Source of the DNA: Marinobacter aromaticivorans
GTDB taxonomy: Bacteria > Pseudomonadota > Gammaproteobacteria > Pseudomonadales > Oleiphilaceae
DNA: 64,000 bases
Assembly (NCBI RefSeq): GCF_002806975.1
Contig: NZ_NIHD01000005.1
Span: 62,001 to 126,000 of the forward strand
Direction: 5' to 3'
Below the pieces are notes generated by a model. It had not been told where the DNA came from and did no database searches. It worked only from the letters and a program-made list of their open reading frames with translations. Position 1 is the first letter of the stretch. Every line of letters begins with the position of its first letter. The position numbers and the translations under genes were made by a program. Shown one piece after another: positions 9,647-17,903 of this stretch.

Positions 9647-10840
9647 ATGAATGGACCCATGGCACTAAAATCAGTTTTCCGCTCGCTTTCCTTTGTTTCA
9701 GCCTCTCTTGTTTTTGCGCTGATGCTTTCAGTGTCAGGCAAGGCTGTGTCCCAGACAGTCCTGATTCCGTCGCCGCCGCAGATCGCCGGCACCTCCTACG
9801 TGCTTATGGATCCGAAAAGTGGCCGTATTATCATGGAGGAAAACAGCAACGAGCGACTGCCGCCGGCCAGCCTGACCAAGATGATGACGGCGTACATCGT
9901 TGAGCGTGAACTGGACGAGGGCCGCATCAGCATGTCCGATATGGTGCCCATCAGTGTCAAAGCCTGGAAGACAGAGGGGTCCCGCACGTTTGTCAAAGAA
10001 GGTACCAGTGTATCCGTGGAGGATCTCCTCAAGGGCGTTATCATCCAGTCGGGTAACGATGCCTCGGTCGCGCTGGCCGAGTTCGTTGCCGGCAGTGAAG
10101 GAGCTTTTGTGGATATCATGAACCAGCAGGCCAAGCTGTTGGGCATGAAGGATACCAATTTCGAGAATGCGACAGGCCTCCCTTCGCCTGATCACTTCTC
10201 TACTGCGTACGATTTAGCCATTCTGGCCCGTGCAATTATCAACGATTACCCGGAGAACTATCCGCTGTACGCGCAGAAGCACTTTACTTACAACAACATA
10301 CGCCAGCCGAACCGCAACAGTCTGTTATGGCGTGACGACAGTGTTGACGGGTTGAAAACCGGTCATACCGAAGAGGCAGGCTACTGCCTGGTTGCGTCAG
10401 CGAAACGCAACGACACCCGTTTTATTGCCACTGTTATGGGCACCAGCAGCCCTCAGGCGCGCTCCCAGGAAATCCAGAAAATGCTGAACTATGGTTTTCG
10501 CTATTATGAGAGCGAGCGTTTGTTCCGCGCCGGCCAGGAGCTGATTGAAGCCAGGGTATGGGGTGGTCAGTCTGACAGGCTTTCTGTGGGAATGCTTGAA
10601 GACGTTTATGTGACCATTCCCCGGGGGTCCCGCGACAGCCTCGAATCCAGCGTGGAACTTGATTCCGTTATCAAGGCACCGGTTCGCGCCGGCGATGAAC
10701 TCGGCCGGGTCAAGGTATCCTACGAGGGCGAGGTGCTGGTCGACCAGCCAGTACTCGCACTGACGGAAGTCCCCGAGGGTGGTTTTTTCAAGCGCATCTG
10801 GGATGCCATCAAGCTGTTTTTTGTCCAGTTGTTCCAGTGA
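9647..10840 (+). CDS. dacA: D-alanyl-D-alanine carboxypeptidase (PBP5/6 family)
   Basis: A periplasmic penicillin-binding protein of 397 residues that removes the terminal D-alanine from peptidoglycan pentapeptides. It has an N-terminal signal peptide, then the serine-peptidase motifs SLTK (Ser75), SGN (Ser135) and KTG (Lys237), numbered from the ATG at 9647. The C-terminal PBP5 domain ends in an amphipathic stretch (FFKRIWDAIKLFFVQLFQ) that would attach it to the membrane face. A second ATG at 9659 (MALKS) is an alternative start; neither has a strong ribosome-binding site. Confidence 0.95.
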   Translation: MNGPMALKSVFRSLSFVSASLVFALMLSVSGKAVSQTVLIPSPPQIAGTSYVLMDPKSGRIIMEENSNERLPPASLTKMMTAYIVERELDEGRISMSDMVPISVKAWKTEGSRTFVKEGTSVSVEDLLKGVIIQSGNDASVALAEFVAGSEGAFVDIMNQQAKLLGMKDTNFENATGLPSPDHFSTAYDLAILARAIINDYPENYPLYAQKHFTYNNIRQPNRNSLLWRDDSVDGLKTGHTEEAGYCLVASAKRNDTRFIATVMGTSSPQARSQEIQKMLNYGFRYYESERLFRAGQELIEARVWGGQSDRLSVGMLEDVYVTIPRGSRDSLESSVELDSVIKAPVRAGDELGRVKVSYEGEVLVDQPVLALTEVPEGGFFKRIWDAIKLFFVQLFQ

Positions 10841-10869
10841 GGGCGAGTTGAGCCCGGGAGTAAAACGGC

Positions 10870-11139
10870 ATGAGTGAGCCGAAAGCACCGAAAATCGAGT
10901 TTCCCTGTAAATACGGCATCAAAGTAATTGGTGATGCTGCGCCGGATTTCAAAGAGTTTGTGGTTGCGGTTGCTGAGCAGCACGCTCCGGGAATCAGGGA
11001 AGAAGATGTATCCATCAAAGACAGCAGGGAGGGCCGTTTCTGCTCAGTTCGCTTGAACATTCTTGCGACCGGCGAGCCCCAGTTAAAAGCCCTGTTTGAA
11101 GACCTCAAGGCCAGTGGCCGTGTGCACATGGTGTTGTAA
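10870..11139 (+). CDS. YbeD-like DUF493 protein
   Basis: A small 89-residue protein of the YbeD/DUF493 family, matching the E. coli gene that lies between dacA and lipB. It has an ACT-like alpha/beta pattern with the ending [15 protein letters not shown] typical of the group. The family has no settled function; a small-molecule-binding regulator is often proposed from its ACT-like fold. It lies 29 bases after dacA and 5 bases before lipB, so it is probably co-transcribed with both. Confidence 0.9.
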   Translation: MSEPKAPKIEFPCKYGIKVIGDAAPDFKEFVVAVAEQHAPGIREEDVSIKDSREGRFCSVRLNILATGEPQLKALFEDLKASGRVHMVL

Positions 11140-11144
11140 AAGCG

Positions 11145-11807
11145 ATGCCTGAGCTGATTGTCAGGTCACTGGGGCGGCAGCCCTATCTGGAAACCTGGGA
11201 GGCCATGAAAAGCTTCACAGCACTCAGGGGCGACCACACCGCAGACGAGCTCTGGTGTCTTGAACACCCCCGGGTCTATACCCAGGGTCAGGCGGGCAAG
11301 CCCGAACACATTCTGGCCCCGGGCGATATCCCGGTAATACCGGTAGACCGCGGCGGGCAGGTGACCTATCACGGCCCGGGCCAGCTCGTGGTTTACCTGA
11401 TGCTCGGTCTGACCCGTCGCAAGATAGGGGTAAGGGCGCTGGTAGACATTATTGAACAGGGCATTGTGGGCACTCTTGCCGAGTTGGGTATCACGGCACA
11501 GCCGCGACCGGATGCGCCGGGTGTGTACGTTGGCGACGCCAAAATTGCCTCTCTCGGATTGCGGGTTCGTCGTGGTTGCTCGTTCCATGGGCTGGCGCTG
11601 AACATTGATATGGACATGGAGCCTTTTCGCAGAATCAATCCCTGTGGTTACGCCGGACTGGCCATGTGCCAGGTCAGCGATTTTGTGGCCACTGCGTCCA
11701 TGGATGATATTGAAAAGCGGCTGGTTGCCCACCTGGTTTCTGGCCTGGGCGAGACAGTGGTGAGTTACGGCCGGGGCTGGGAAAGTCAGGCCGGTATGCC
11801 ATCCTGA
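11145..11807 (+). CDS. lipB: Lipoyl(octanoyl) transferase
   Basis: Transfers octanoate from acyl carrier protein to the lipoyl domains of 2-oxoacid dehydrogenases and the glycine cleavage H protein. The 220-residue product shows the nucleophile in NPCGYAG (Cys167) and the lysine of AKIASLGLR (Lys133), plus [14 protein letters not shown]. LipA, the radical-SAM enzyme that inserts sulfur into the octanoyl group, is normally the next gene but here is encoded about 23 kb away at 34462-35505. No clear terminator follows lipB. Confidence 0.96.
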   Translation: MPELIVRSLGRQPYLETWEAMKSFTALRGDHTADELWCLEHPRVYTQGQAGKPEHILAPGDIPVIPVDRGGQVTYHGPGQLVVYLMLGLTRRKIGVRALVDIIEQGIVGTLAELGITAQPRPDAPGVYVGDAKIASLGLRVRRGCSFHGLALNIDMDMEPFRRINPCGYAGLAMCQVSDFVATASMDDIEKRLVAHLVSGLGETVVSYGRGWESQAGMPS

Positions 11808-11907
11808 TGCAGGCAGACCCGGTTGCGCCCAGGTTTTTGTTAGGTTAAGAAACTACATCAGGGATTGGTTCAGGCTCGTTAAATTCTCCGGCTCGGACAG
11901 GTTATAC

Positions 11908-13353
11908 ATGTCATCCAGACGCACAGGTAATTCAGTCTCCCGCATCAAGACAGGCAGCTTCGAACGCCGGCTGAGCCTTACCCGCGCCGGGCTCTATGCC
12001 GGAACCCGTGTAGCCTCACACATGGCTACCAACTGGTTCAGCAGCAAGGAAAAACGGGACAAGCGTCACCGCGCCATGCTGTCCAAACAAGCGCGCTTTC
12101 TTGTGGACGAACTGGGGAAACTCAAAGGCAGTGTGGTAAAAATCGGCCAGGTCATGGCGCTTTATGGCGAACACTTCCTGCCGGAGGAGGTAACTGAAGC
12201 CCTGCACACACTCGAAGACCAGACAACCTCGCTGGAGTGGCCAGCCATTGAGCGGGTTCTGATATCCGAACTGGGCAGCGAGCGGCTTGCAGAACTGGAT
12301 GTGGACCCGGAACCCATTGGCGCTGCGTCCCTGGGCCAGGTACACCGCGCGTTACGGCGCAGCGATGGTCTGGAACTGGTGCTCAAGGTTCAGTATCCGG
12401 GGGTTGCCGATGCGGTGGACAGCGATCTGAACGCCGTGGCTCAGTTACTCCGGATGGCTCGGCTGGTGAGTTTCGGGCCCGAATTTGATGACTGGCTGGA
12501 AGAAGTCCGGCAAATGATGCACCGGGAAGTAGACTACCGCCTGGAAGCACGTACTACCGAAAAGTTCCGCCTTATGCTTGCGGACGACCCCCGGTTTGTG
12601 GTCCCGCGGGTGCTGCCGGAATACTCCAGTGCACAGGTTATCGCGTCAACCTATGAGCACGGTCACTCCGTCGGTTCCAGTGTGGTCAGGGAATTGTCGC
12701 TCGAGCGTCGCAGCGCGTTGGGAGAAGCCGCACTTGAGCTGTTTTTCCGGGAGTTGTTTGTCTGGGGCGAAATCCAGACCGACCCCAACTTTGGAAATTA
12801 CCGGATTCGCATTGCCGGCGAGGATGGCAAAGGCGTGGATTACGATCGCATCGTGCTGCTGGATTTTGGCGCGGTACAGTCCTACTCGCCGGAGTTTCTG
12901 GACCCGGTTATCCAGATGATACGGGCTTCCTACGAAAACGATCTCGATGCCGTCATCGACGGGGGCGTAAAGCTGCGCTTTATGAGCAGGGACTGGCCAA
13001 AGGAGGTGCTGGAGAAGTTCGGGCAGGTTTGTATGTCTGTGCTTGAGCCCTTGTCGGGCAATCGTGAAGCCTGGCCAGACTATGCAGTGAACAGCAAGGG
13101 CCAGTACCGCTGGAAGCAAAGCGACCTGCCATCCCGGGTGGCACGTCAGGCAGCCCGATCGGCCATAAGCCGCTATTTCCGAGTGCCGCCCAAAGAGTTC
13201 GTGTTTCTGAATCGCAAGCTGATCGGTGTGTATACTTTCATTGCCGTGCTGCACTCGGAATTCAATGGTGAGGTGTTGCTCCGGCAGTACCTTTACGGTG
13301 ACGGTGATGACACACCGGACGCCTCGGCGACTACCCAGATCACAAATGCATAA
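11908..13353 (+). CDS. ABC1/AarF-family atypical kinase
   Basis: A 481-residue member of the ABC1/UbiB-like protein kinase-like family. Visible signatures are the KxGQ segment GSVVKIGQVMALYG (about residues 71-84), the A-rich loop GAASLGQVHRA, LVLKVQYPGV with the lysine, the catalytic-loop-like DPNFGNY and the metal site LLDFGAVQ. UbiB members support ubiquinone synthesis; this protein lacks the two C-terminal membrane helices of E. coli UbiB, so a different ABC1 subgroup is more likely. The ATG at 11908 follows GGACAGG. Its last 61 bases overlap the end of the converging yqaA-like gene. Confidence 0.85.
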   Translation: MSSRRTGNSVSRIKTGSFERRLSLTRAGLYAGTRVASHMATNWFSSKEKRDKRHRAMLSKQARFLVDELGKLKGSVVKIGQVMALYGEHFLPEEVTEALHTLEDQTTSLEWPAIERVLISELGSERLAELDVDPEPIGAASLGQVHRALRRSDGLELVLKVQYPGVADAVDSDLNAVAQLLRMARLVSFGPEFDDWLEEVRQMMHREVDYRLEARTTEKFRLMLADDPRFVVPRVLPEYSSAQVIASTYEHGHSVGSSVVRELSLERRSALGEAALELFFRELFVWGEIQTDPNFGNYRIRIAGEDGKGVDYDRIVLLDFGAVQSYSPEFLDPVIQMIRASYENDLDAVIDGGVKLRFMSRDWPKEVLEKFGQVCMSVLEPLSGNREAWPDYAVNSKGQYRWKQSDLPSRVARQAARSAISRYFRVPPKEFVFLNRKLIGVYTFIAVLHSEFNGEVLLRQYLYGDGDDTPDASATTQITNA

Positions 13354-13736
13354 CGCAGGCCTTTGCCAATACCTACGAGCACAATAAAGTTTACCCAGGG
13401 GACTCGCATGATACCGCCCACCAGCGTCAATGCATCGCCGCCCAGGGGCAGCCAGCCCAGAAGCAGAGACCACTGACCGTAACGGTTAAAGCTGTTGCGG
13501 GCCTTGTGCAACTGCATCTCACTGATCGGGAACCAGCGTTTGTGCTTGAATCGGTCCACCTGCCTGCCGATCACGCCGTTCACAACAGACCCCAGTGTAT
13601 TGCCCAGTGTGGCCCAGAACCACAGCCACCACACCGGGTAGCCCTGAATCACCAGCGTTCCTGCCAGTATTTCCGAATAGGCCGGTAACAGAGTGGCCGC
13701 AGCGAAAGAGGTCAGGAACAGTGTCAGGTAAACCAC
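13293..13736 (-). CDS. YqaA-family membrane protein (SNARE-associated/DedA-like fold)
   Basis: A 147-residue integral membrane protein. The sequence SEILAGTLVIQGYPVWWLW, the GNTLGSVVNGVIGRQV loop and LGWLPLGGDALTLVGGIMRVP match YqaA, a short relative of DedA proteins within the SNARE-associated fold. Four membrane segments are likely. Function is not established for the family; lipid handling is a reasonable guess by analogy with DedA. The C-terminal coding region is read opposite the end of the ABC1 kinase gene, a tail-to-tail overlap of 61 bases. Confidence 0.85.
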   Translation of the reverse strand: MVYLTLFLTSFAAATLLPAYSEILAGTLVIQGYPVWWLWFWATLGNTLGSVVNGVIGRQVDRFKHKRWFPISEMQLHKARNSFNRYGQWSLLLGWLPLGGDALTLVGGIMRVPWVNFIVLVGIGKGLRYAFVIWVVAEASGVSSPSP

Positions 13737-13840
13737 GGAATTTTCCTTGTGATGATGGGCATAGAGCCCCTTCGGATGAGAAAAACGACCTACGTATCAT
13801 CCGGTACTATAGCCGCCATGCAAAGTGTCAATTTTTAATT

Positions 13841-13853
13841 CACGACAGTCGTG
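13841..13853. promoter_or_regulatory. Palindrome between yqaA-like and glutaredoxin genes
   Basis: CACGAC-A-GTCGTG is a perfect 13-base palindrome in the divergent gap between the yqaA-like gene (start 13736, minus) and the glutaredoxin gene (start 13921, plus). It could be an operator. It does not match LexA, FNR or Fur consensus sites. Confidence 0.3.
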
Positions 13854-13920
13854 TCATCATTAGTCATACTTTTTGCACTGCCCCGGAGCGGTTCCGGGCA
13901 CACTATTGCGGAGATTTTTT

Positions 13921-14175
13921 ATGGATCAGGTGACAATTTACGGTCGTTCCAGTTGCGGTTTCTGTGTCCGGGCAATAAGCCTGTGTGAATCCCGTAACTT
14001 GCCGTATACCTGGGTTGACATGATTGAACACAATATGACCAAGGCCGATATAGCCGATAAAATTGGCCGCCCCGTGCACACGGTCCCCCAGATTCTTGTC
14101 GGCGACAGGTACATTGGTGGCTACGACCAGTTTGCGGCCTGGGTGCGTGAACAGGAGGCAGGCAAGGTTCACTGA
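13921..14175 (+). CDS. Glutaredoxin
   Basis: An 84-residue dithiol glutaredoxin. The ATG at 13921 has CGGAG seven bases upstream; a longer frame from 13873 lacks such a site. The redox motif is CGFC (residues 12-15), followed by the cis-proline segment TVPQILVGDRYIGGYD, typical for glutathione-dependent disulfide oxidoreductases. The CxxC form points to a thiol-disulfide reductase rather than a monothiol iron-sulfur carrier. An intrinsic terminator follows at 14194-14228. Confidence 0.93.
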   Translation: MDQVTIYGRSSCGFCVRAISLCESRNLPYTWVDMIEHNMTKADIADKIGRPVHTVPQILVGDRYIGGYDQFAAWVREQEAGKVH

Positions 14176-14193
14176 TTCGCGTCTTGCGCATGT

Positions 14194-14228
14194 AAAAAGA
14201 GCCCCGCAGGTTATTGCAGGGCTCTTTT
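14194..14228 (+). terminator. Bidirectional intrinsic terminator
   Basis: A run of A, then AGAGCCC and its complement GGGCTCT (14198-14204 and 14219-14225), with an extra GC/GC pair inside and four T on the far side. It can end the glutaredoxin transcript on the plus strand and also serve the converging phosphofructokinase gene. Confidence 0.85.
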
Positions 14229-14250
14229 CCGGGGCCTGGAAAGGCCTGGA

Positions 14251-14278
14251 GGGCGCCCGCAACTGGTTCCGGGCGCCC
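14251..14278. terminator. Perfect GC hairpin after phosphofructokinase gene
   Basis: GGGCGCCC at 14251-14258 pairs with GGGCGCCC at 14271-14278 (self-complementary arms) around a 12-base loop. It lies 10 bases beyond the stop of the minus-strand gene. There is no T run on the minus side, so it may act as an RNA 3'-end stabiliser or a partner to the next hairpin. Confidence 0.5.
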
Positions 14279-14288
14279 GTTTCGTCTG

Positions 14289-15551
14289 TCAGATCTGAAA
14301 GTCGCTTTTCAGCTTTTTCTCAGCCAGAGTATTTTTCAGCTTCGCAACCCTGGGCAGGCCGTTATCGAACGGTGGGAAGCTCTCGCCGGCGATCAGTGGC
14401 TCCAGATAGTCACGGCAGTCCTGGGTAATGCCAAAACCATCATCTGTGATGTAGTGGATTGGCATCTTTTTTTCCTGGTTAGCCACTTCGCTTAGCGGGG
14501 CCTCGCCAATCGACCAGACGTAAGGTTTTGTTTTCTCTCGAACAATGGTCGGCATAACTGCCTGTTTGCCAGCCAATGCCATTTCTACAGCGGCTTTTCC
14601 AACGGCGTACGCCTGCTCCACGTCTGTGGCAGACGCAATATGCCGTGCGCTGCGCTGCAGATAATCCGCTACTGCCCAGTGATATTTGTGCCCGAGTGCC
14701 TGCCTGACCATGTTCGCCAGGGCTGGCGCTACGCCGCCGAGCTGGGTATGACCGAAAGCGTCTTTGGCTCCGGCATCTGCCAGAAAGCGACCGTCTTCGT
14801 ACTGAGCACCCTCGGAGGCCACAACCACGCAGTAGCCGTATTCCTTCACGCAGAAATCCACCCGCTCCAGGAAGGCTTCGCGGTTAAACGGAATTTCCGG
14901 GAACAGAATAATGTGGGGTGGTTCGCCTTCGCCCTGGCCAGCCAGGCCACCGGATGCTGCAATCCAGCCGGCGTGACGGCCCATCACTTCCAGGATAAAC
15001 ACCTTGGTGGAAGTCTCGCACATGGATTTGATATCCAGGCTGGCTTCCAGAGTGGAGGTGGCAATGTACTTGGCAACAGAGCCAAAACCCGGGCAGCAGT
15101 CGGTAAACGGCAAATCGTTATCCACGGTTTTTGGAATGCCGATGCAGGTGATGGGGTAGCCCATTTTCTCGCTGATCTGCGAAACCTTGTAGGCAGTATC
15201 CTGGGAATCGCCGCCACCGTTGTAAAAGAAATAACCGATATCGTGGGCGCGGAACACTTCAATCAGGCGTTCATATTCACGGCGGTTTTCAGAGATGTTT
15301 TTCAGTTTGTGGCGGCAGGACCCGAAAGCGCCGCCCGGGGTGTGAATGAGTTCCTGAATGGCCTCATCACTTTCAAGGCTGGTATCAATCAGTTCTTCGT
15401 AAAGAGCGCCCAGAATTCCGTTTCGCCCGGCAAACACCTTGCCGATTTTGTCCGGATGCTTGCGGGCGGTCTGGATGACTCCACAGGCGCTGGCGTTGAT
15501 AACGGCGGTAACACCGCCAGACTGAGCGTAGAAAGCGTTTTTGATAGCCAT
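14289..15551 (-). CDS. Pyrophosphate-type 6-phosphofructokinase
   Basis: A 420-residue phosphofructokinase starting at the ATG at 15549-15551 (MAIKNAFYAQSGGVT); the longer open frame adds a non-conserved leader. Two positions that separate donors both point to pyrophosphate: the donor loop reads NGGGDSQDTA with Asp in place of the ATP-type Gly, and the substrate motif is PKTVDNDLPFT with Lys instead of Gly. It phosphorylates fructose 6-phosphate reversibly, so it can serve glycolysis or gluconeogenesis. MGRHAGWIAA is the standard substrate-binding segment. It stands alone, converging on the glutaredoxin gene and diverging from mpl. Confidence 0.9.
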   Translation of the reverse strand: MAIKNAFYAQSGGVTAVINASACGVIQTARKHPDKIGKVFAGRNGILGALYEELIDTSLESDEAIQELIHTPGGAFGSCRHKLKNISENRREYERLIEVFRAHDIGYFFYNGGGDSQDTAYKVSQISEKMGYPITCIGIPKTVDNDLPFTDCCPGFGSVAKYIATSTLEASLDIKSMCETSTKVFILEVMGRHAGWIAASGGLAGQGEGEPPHIILFPEIPFNREAFLERVDFCVKEYGYCVVVASEGAQYEDGRFLADAGAKDAFGHTQLGGVAPALANMVRQALGHKYHWAVADYLQRSARHIASATDVEQAYAVGKAAVEMALAGKQAVMPTIVREKTKPYVWSIGEAPLSEVANQEKKMPIHYITDDGFGITQDCRDYLEPLIAGESFPPFDNGLPRVAKLKNTLAEKKLKSDFQI

Positions 15552-15713
15552 GTCGGGATGAGGCTCCTGCTGGTTTGACAATGGGCCAGATGATACGCCA
15601 AACGCGCTCAAGTTTCATGGACGGAAATACGGTCGTTCCGGGTCCGGATGTCTTGACGGAGTGGGGCGGATACGGGAGGCTTGTCGGGTTTCAACCAAGA
15701 GGGCACACGGCGA

Positions 15714-17108
15714 ATGCACATTCATATACTGGGAATCTGTGGCACATTCATGGGCAGCCTGGCGGTTCTTGCAAGAGCGCTCGGCCACACAGTGACCGGT
15801 TCCGATCAGGGTGTTTATCCACCCATGAGCACCCAGTTGGAGGCACAGGGCATCAGCCTTCTGGAAGGTTACAGCCCGGAGCACCTTGAGCCGAAGCCTG
15901 ATCTGGTGCTGATTGGTAACGCCATGTCCCGGGGTAACCCCGAGGTAGAAGCGGTACTCAATCGCAACATTGATTACATGTCCGGCCCGGAGTGGCTGGC
16001 CCGCGAAGTGCTGCGGCATCGTTGGGTGTTGGCGGTTGCCGGCACTCACGGTAAAACCACCACCACCGCCATGCTGCTGTGGATTCTTGAGCAGGCCGGG
16101 CTGGCGCCCGGTTACCTGGTTGGCGGTGTGCCCAGGGATTTCCCGGTTTCAGCCAGCCTTGGGAACAGCGATTTTTTTGTGATTGAGGCCGACGAGTACG
16201 ACAGCGCCTTTTTCGACAAACGCTCGAAGTTCGTTCATTACCGCCCCCATACCCTCATACTGAACAATCTTGAGTTTGATCACGCAGACATCTTTGAAAA
16301 CGTCGAAGCGATTGAGCGTCAGTTCCATCATCTGGTTCGCACGGTTCCGTCCCAGGGATTAATTATCCGACCGAGCCTGGATGCCCATCTGGACAAGGCG
16401 CTGGCCATGGGGTGCTGGAGCCCGGTTCAGGCTACGGCGATTGGCAGTGAAGTGGCGGCCTCAGTGGATTGGCGTGCCGAATTGTTAACCGGGGATGGCA
16501 GCCGGTTTATGGTTATCCACCATGAGCAACCCGTTGCTGTGGTGAAGTGGAGCCAGACCGGTTTGCATAACGTTCGTAATGCCCTGGCGGCCATTTCAGC
16601 GGCAAAGCATGTGGGTGTGACACCGGATCACGCGGTCGCCGCATTGTGCAGATTCTCCGGCGTAAAGCGCCGTATGGAATTGCTGGCGGATATTAATGGC
16701 GTGAGAGTTTACGATGACTTTGCTCACCACCCGACCGCGATAGCGACTACGCTGGAAGGCTTGCGCAACCAGGTGGGGGAAGAGCCGATCATTGCCCTGA
16801 TAGAGCCCCGTTCCAATACCATGCAGCAGGGCGTCCACCAGCATAGCCTGTTGCCAAGCGCTGCCCTTGCCGACAGGGTCTATTGGGCCAACCTGAATAA
16901 TATGGAGTGGTTGCCGGAACTGGTGGCAAGCTGGCAGTCGGAGAATCCTGAATCCTGCCAGCACAGTGTCGAATCCACTGTGGAGGCGTTGATTGAGCGT
17001 GTGGTGAGCAACCATACCGGGCCCTGCCAGATTGTCATCATGAGCAATGGTGGCTTTGGTGGTATTCACGGCAGGCTTATTGCCGAACTTGAGCGTGTTC
17101 ATGGCTGA
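15714..17108 (+). CDS. mpl: UDP-MurNAc:L-Ala-gamma-D-Glu-meso-DAP ligase
   Basis: Ligates the recycled tripeptide L-Ala-gamma-D-Glu-meso-diaminopimelate to UDP-N-acetylmuramate, feeding wall fragments back to peptidoglycan synthesis. The 464-residue Mur ligase shows [11 protein letters not shown] at the N-terminus, the ATP loop [11 protein letters not shown] (about residues 109-119), [16 protein letters not shown] and [17 protein letters not shown] rather than the GIGMG of MurC is typical of Mpl. I prefer the ATG at 15714; an in-frame TTG lies at 15681. ubiX follows after 38 bases, an order shared with Pseudomonas. Confidence 0.95.
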   Translation: MHIHILGICGTFMGSLAVLARALGHTVTGSDQGVYPPMSTQLEAQGISLLEGYSPEHLEPKPDLVLIGNAMSRGNPEVEAVLNRNIDYMSGPEWLAREVLRHRWVLAVAGTHGKTTTTAMLLWILEQAGLAPGYLVGGVPRDFPVSASLGNSDFFVIEADEYDSAFFDKRSKFVHYRPHTLILNNLEFDHADIFENVEAIERQFHHLVRTVPSQGLIIRPSLDAHLDKALAMGCWSPVQATAIGSEVAASVDWRAELLTGDGSRFMVIHHEQPVAVVKWSQTGLHNVRNALAAISAAKHVGVTPDHAVAALCRFSGVKRRMELLADINGVRVYDDFAHHPTAIATTLEGLRNQVGEEPIIALIEPRSNTMQQGVHQHSLLPSAALADRVYWANLNNMEWLPELVASWQSENPESCQHSVESTVEALIERVVSNHTGPCQIVIMSNGGFGGIHGRLIAELERVHG

Positions 17109-17146
17109 ACTGGCGCCCCTGTATAACCCTGAGGACGACGGAACAG

Positions 17147-17818
17147 ATGACTGACAAGATGGCCACAGCCCGAACTATTAACCTGGCATTTACCGGTGCC
17201 TCCGGTGCCCAGTATGGTCTGCGCCTGCTGCAGTGCCTGGTTGCCGCCGGCTGCCGGGTGCATGTGATGATCAGCAAGGCCGCGCAAATTGTCATTGCGA
17301 CAGAAACCGACCTGAAACTGTCGGGAGCTCCGCCGGCCATGCAGAAAACACTGGCGGAGTTCGCCTCCGCCGAACCCGGCCAGGTATTGGTGTTTGGCCG
17401 CGAAGACTGGTTTTCCCCTCCCGCTTCCGGGTCGGGTGAAAAAGCGCCTCTGGTAGTGTGCCCCTGCAGTACCGGCACCTTGTCTGCACTGGCGACCGGG
17501 GCCAGCAACAACCTGATCGAGCGCGCCGGCGATGTGGCGCTCAAAGAACGGCGCCAGCTGATACTGGTGCCCCGTGAAGCTCCTTACTCGGAAGTGCACC
17601 TGGAAAACATGCTGAAACTCACCCGCATGGGCGCTGTCATTATGCCGGCGAGCCCCGGGTTCTATCATCGGCCGCATTCGGTAGACGATCTAGTGGACTT
17701 CATTGTGGCCCGCATTCTCGACCATCTGGACCTGCCCCAGGATCTGATGCCCCGTTGGGGCGAGGCCCGGATTAACGCGAAACGGGATCGCAACGATGGT
17801 TTTGGCCAGCAGGATTGA
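17147..17818 (+). CDS. ubiX: Flavin prenyltransferase UbiX
   Basis: Makes prenylated FMN, the cofactor of the UbiD decarboxylase in ubiquinone synthesis. The 223-residue product starts with the flavodoxin-like [14 protein letters not shown] (about residues 14-27) and contains [31 protein letters not shown] and [17 protein letters not shown], which match UbiX closely. It follows mpl, as in pseudomonads. An 85-base gap separates it from the acyl-CoA dehydrogenase gene. Confidence 0.94.
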   Translation: MTDKMATARTINLAFTGASGAQYGLRLLQCLVAAGCRVHVMISKAAQIVIATETDLKLSGAPPAMQKTLAEFASAEPGQVLVFGREDWFSPPASGSGEKAPLVVCPCSTGTLSALATGASNNLIERAGDVALKERRQLILVPREAPYSEVHLENMLKLTRMGAVIMPASPGFYHRPHSVDDLVDFIVARILDHLDLPQDLMPRWGEARINAKRDRNDGFGQQD

Positions 17819-17903
17819 TGGTTTTCACCATTGAGCAAACCTGCCTGTCGGCAGAGACTTGGTGAACGCTAACGACAACATTGTTCACAGACTGAGGTTC
17901 ACC

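Noticed and set aside
9637-9670. TTGACA followed by TAAAAT before and inside dacA as a promoter
   Set aside because: The spacing is 22 bases and the -10 lies inside the coding start; the match is probably chance.
13806-13831. TTGACA and TATAGT on the minus strand as a yqaA promoter
   Set aside because: Spacing is only 14 bases, too short for a normal sigma70 promoter.
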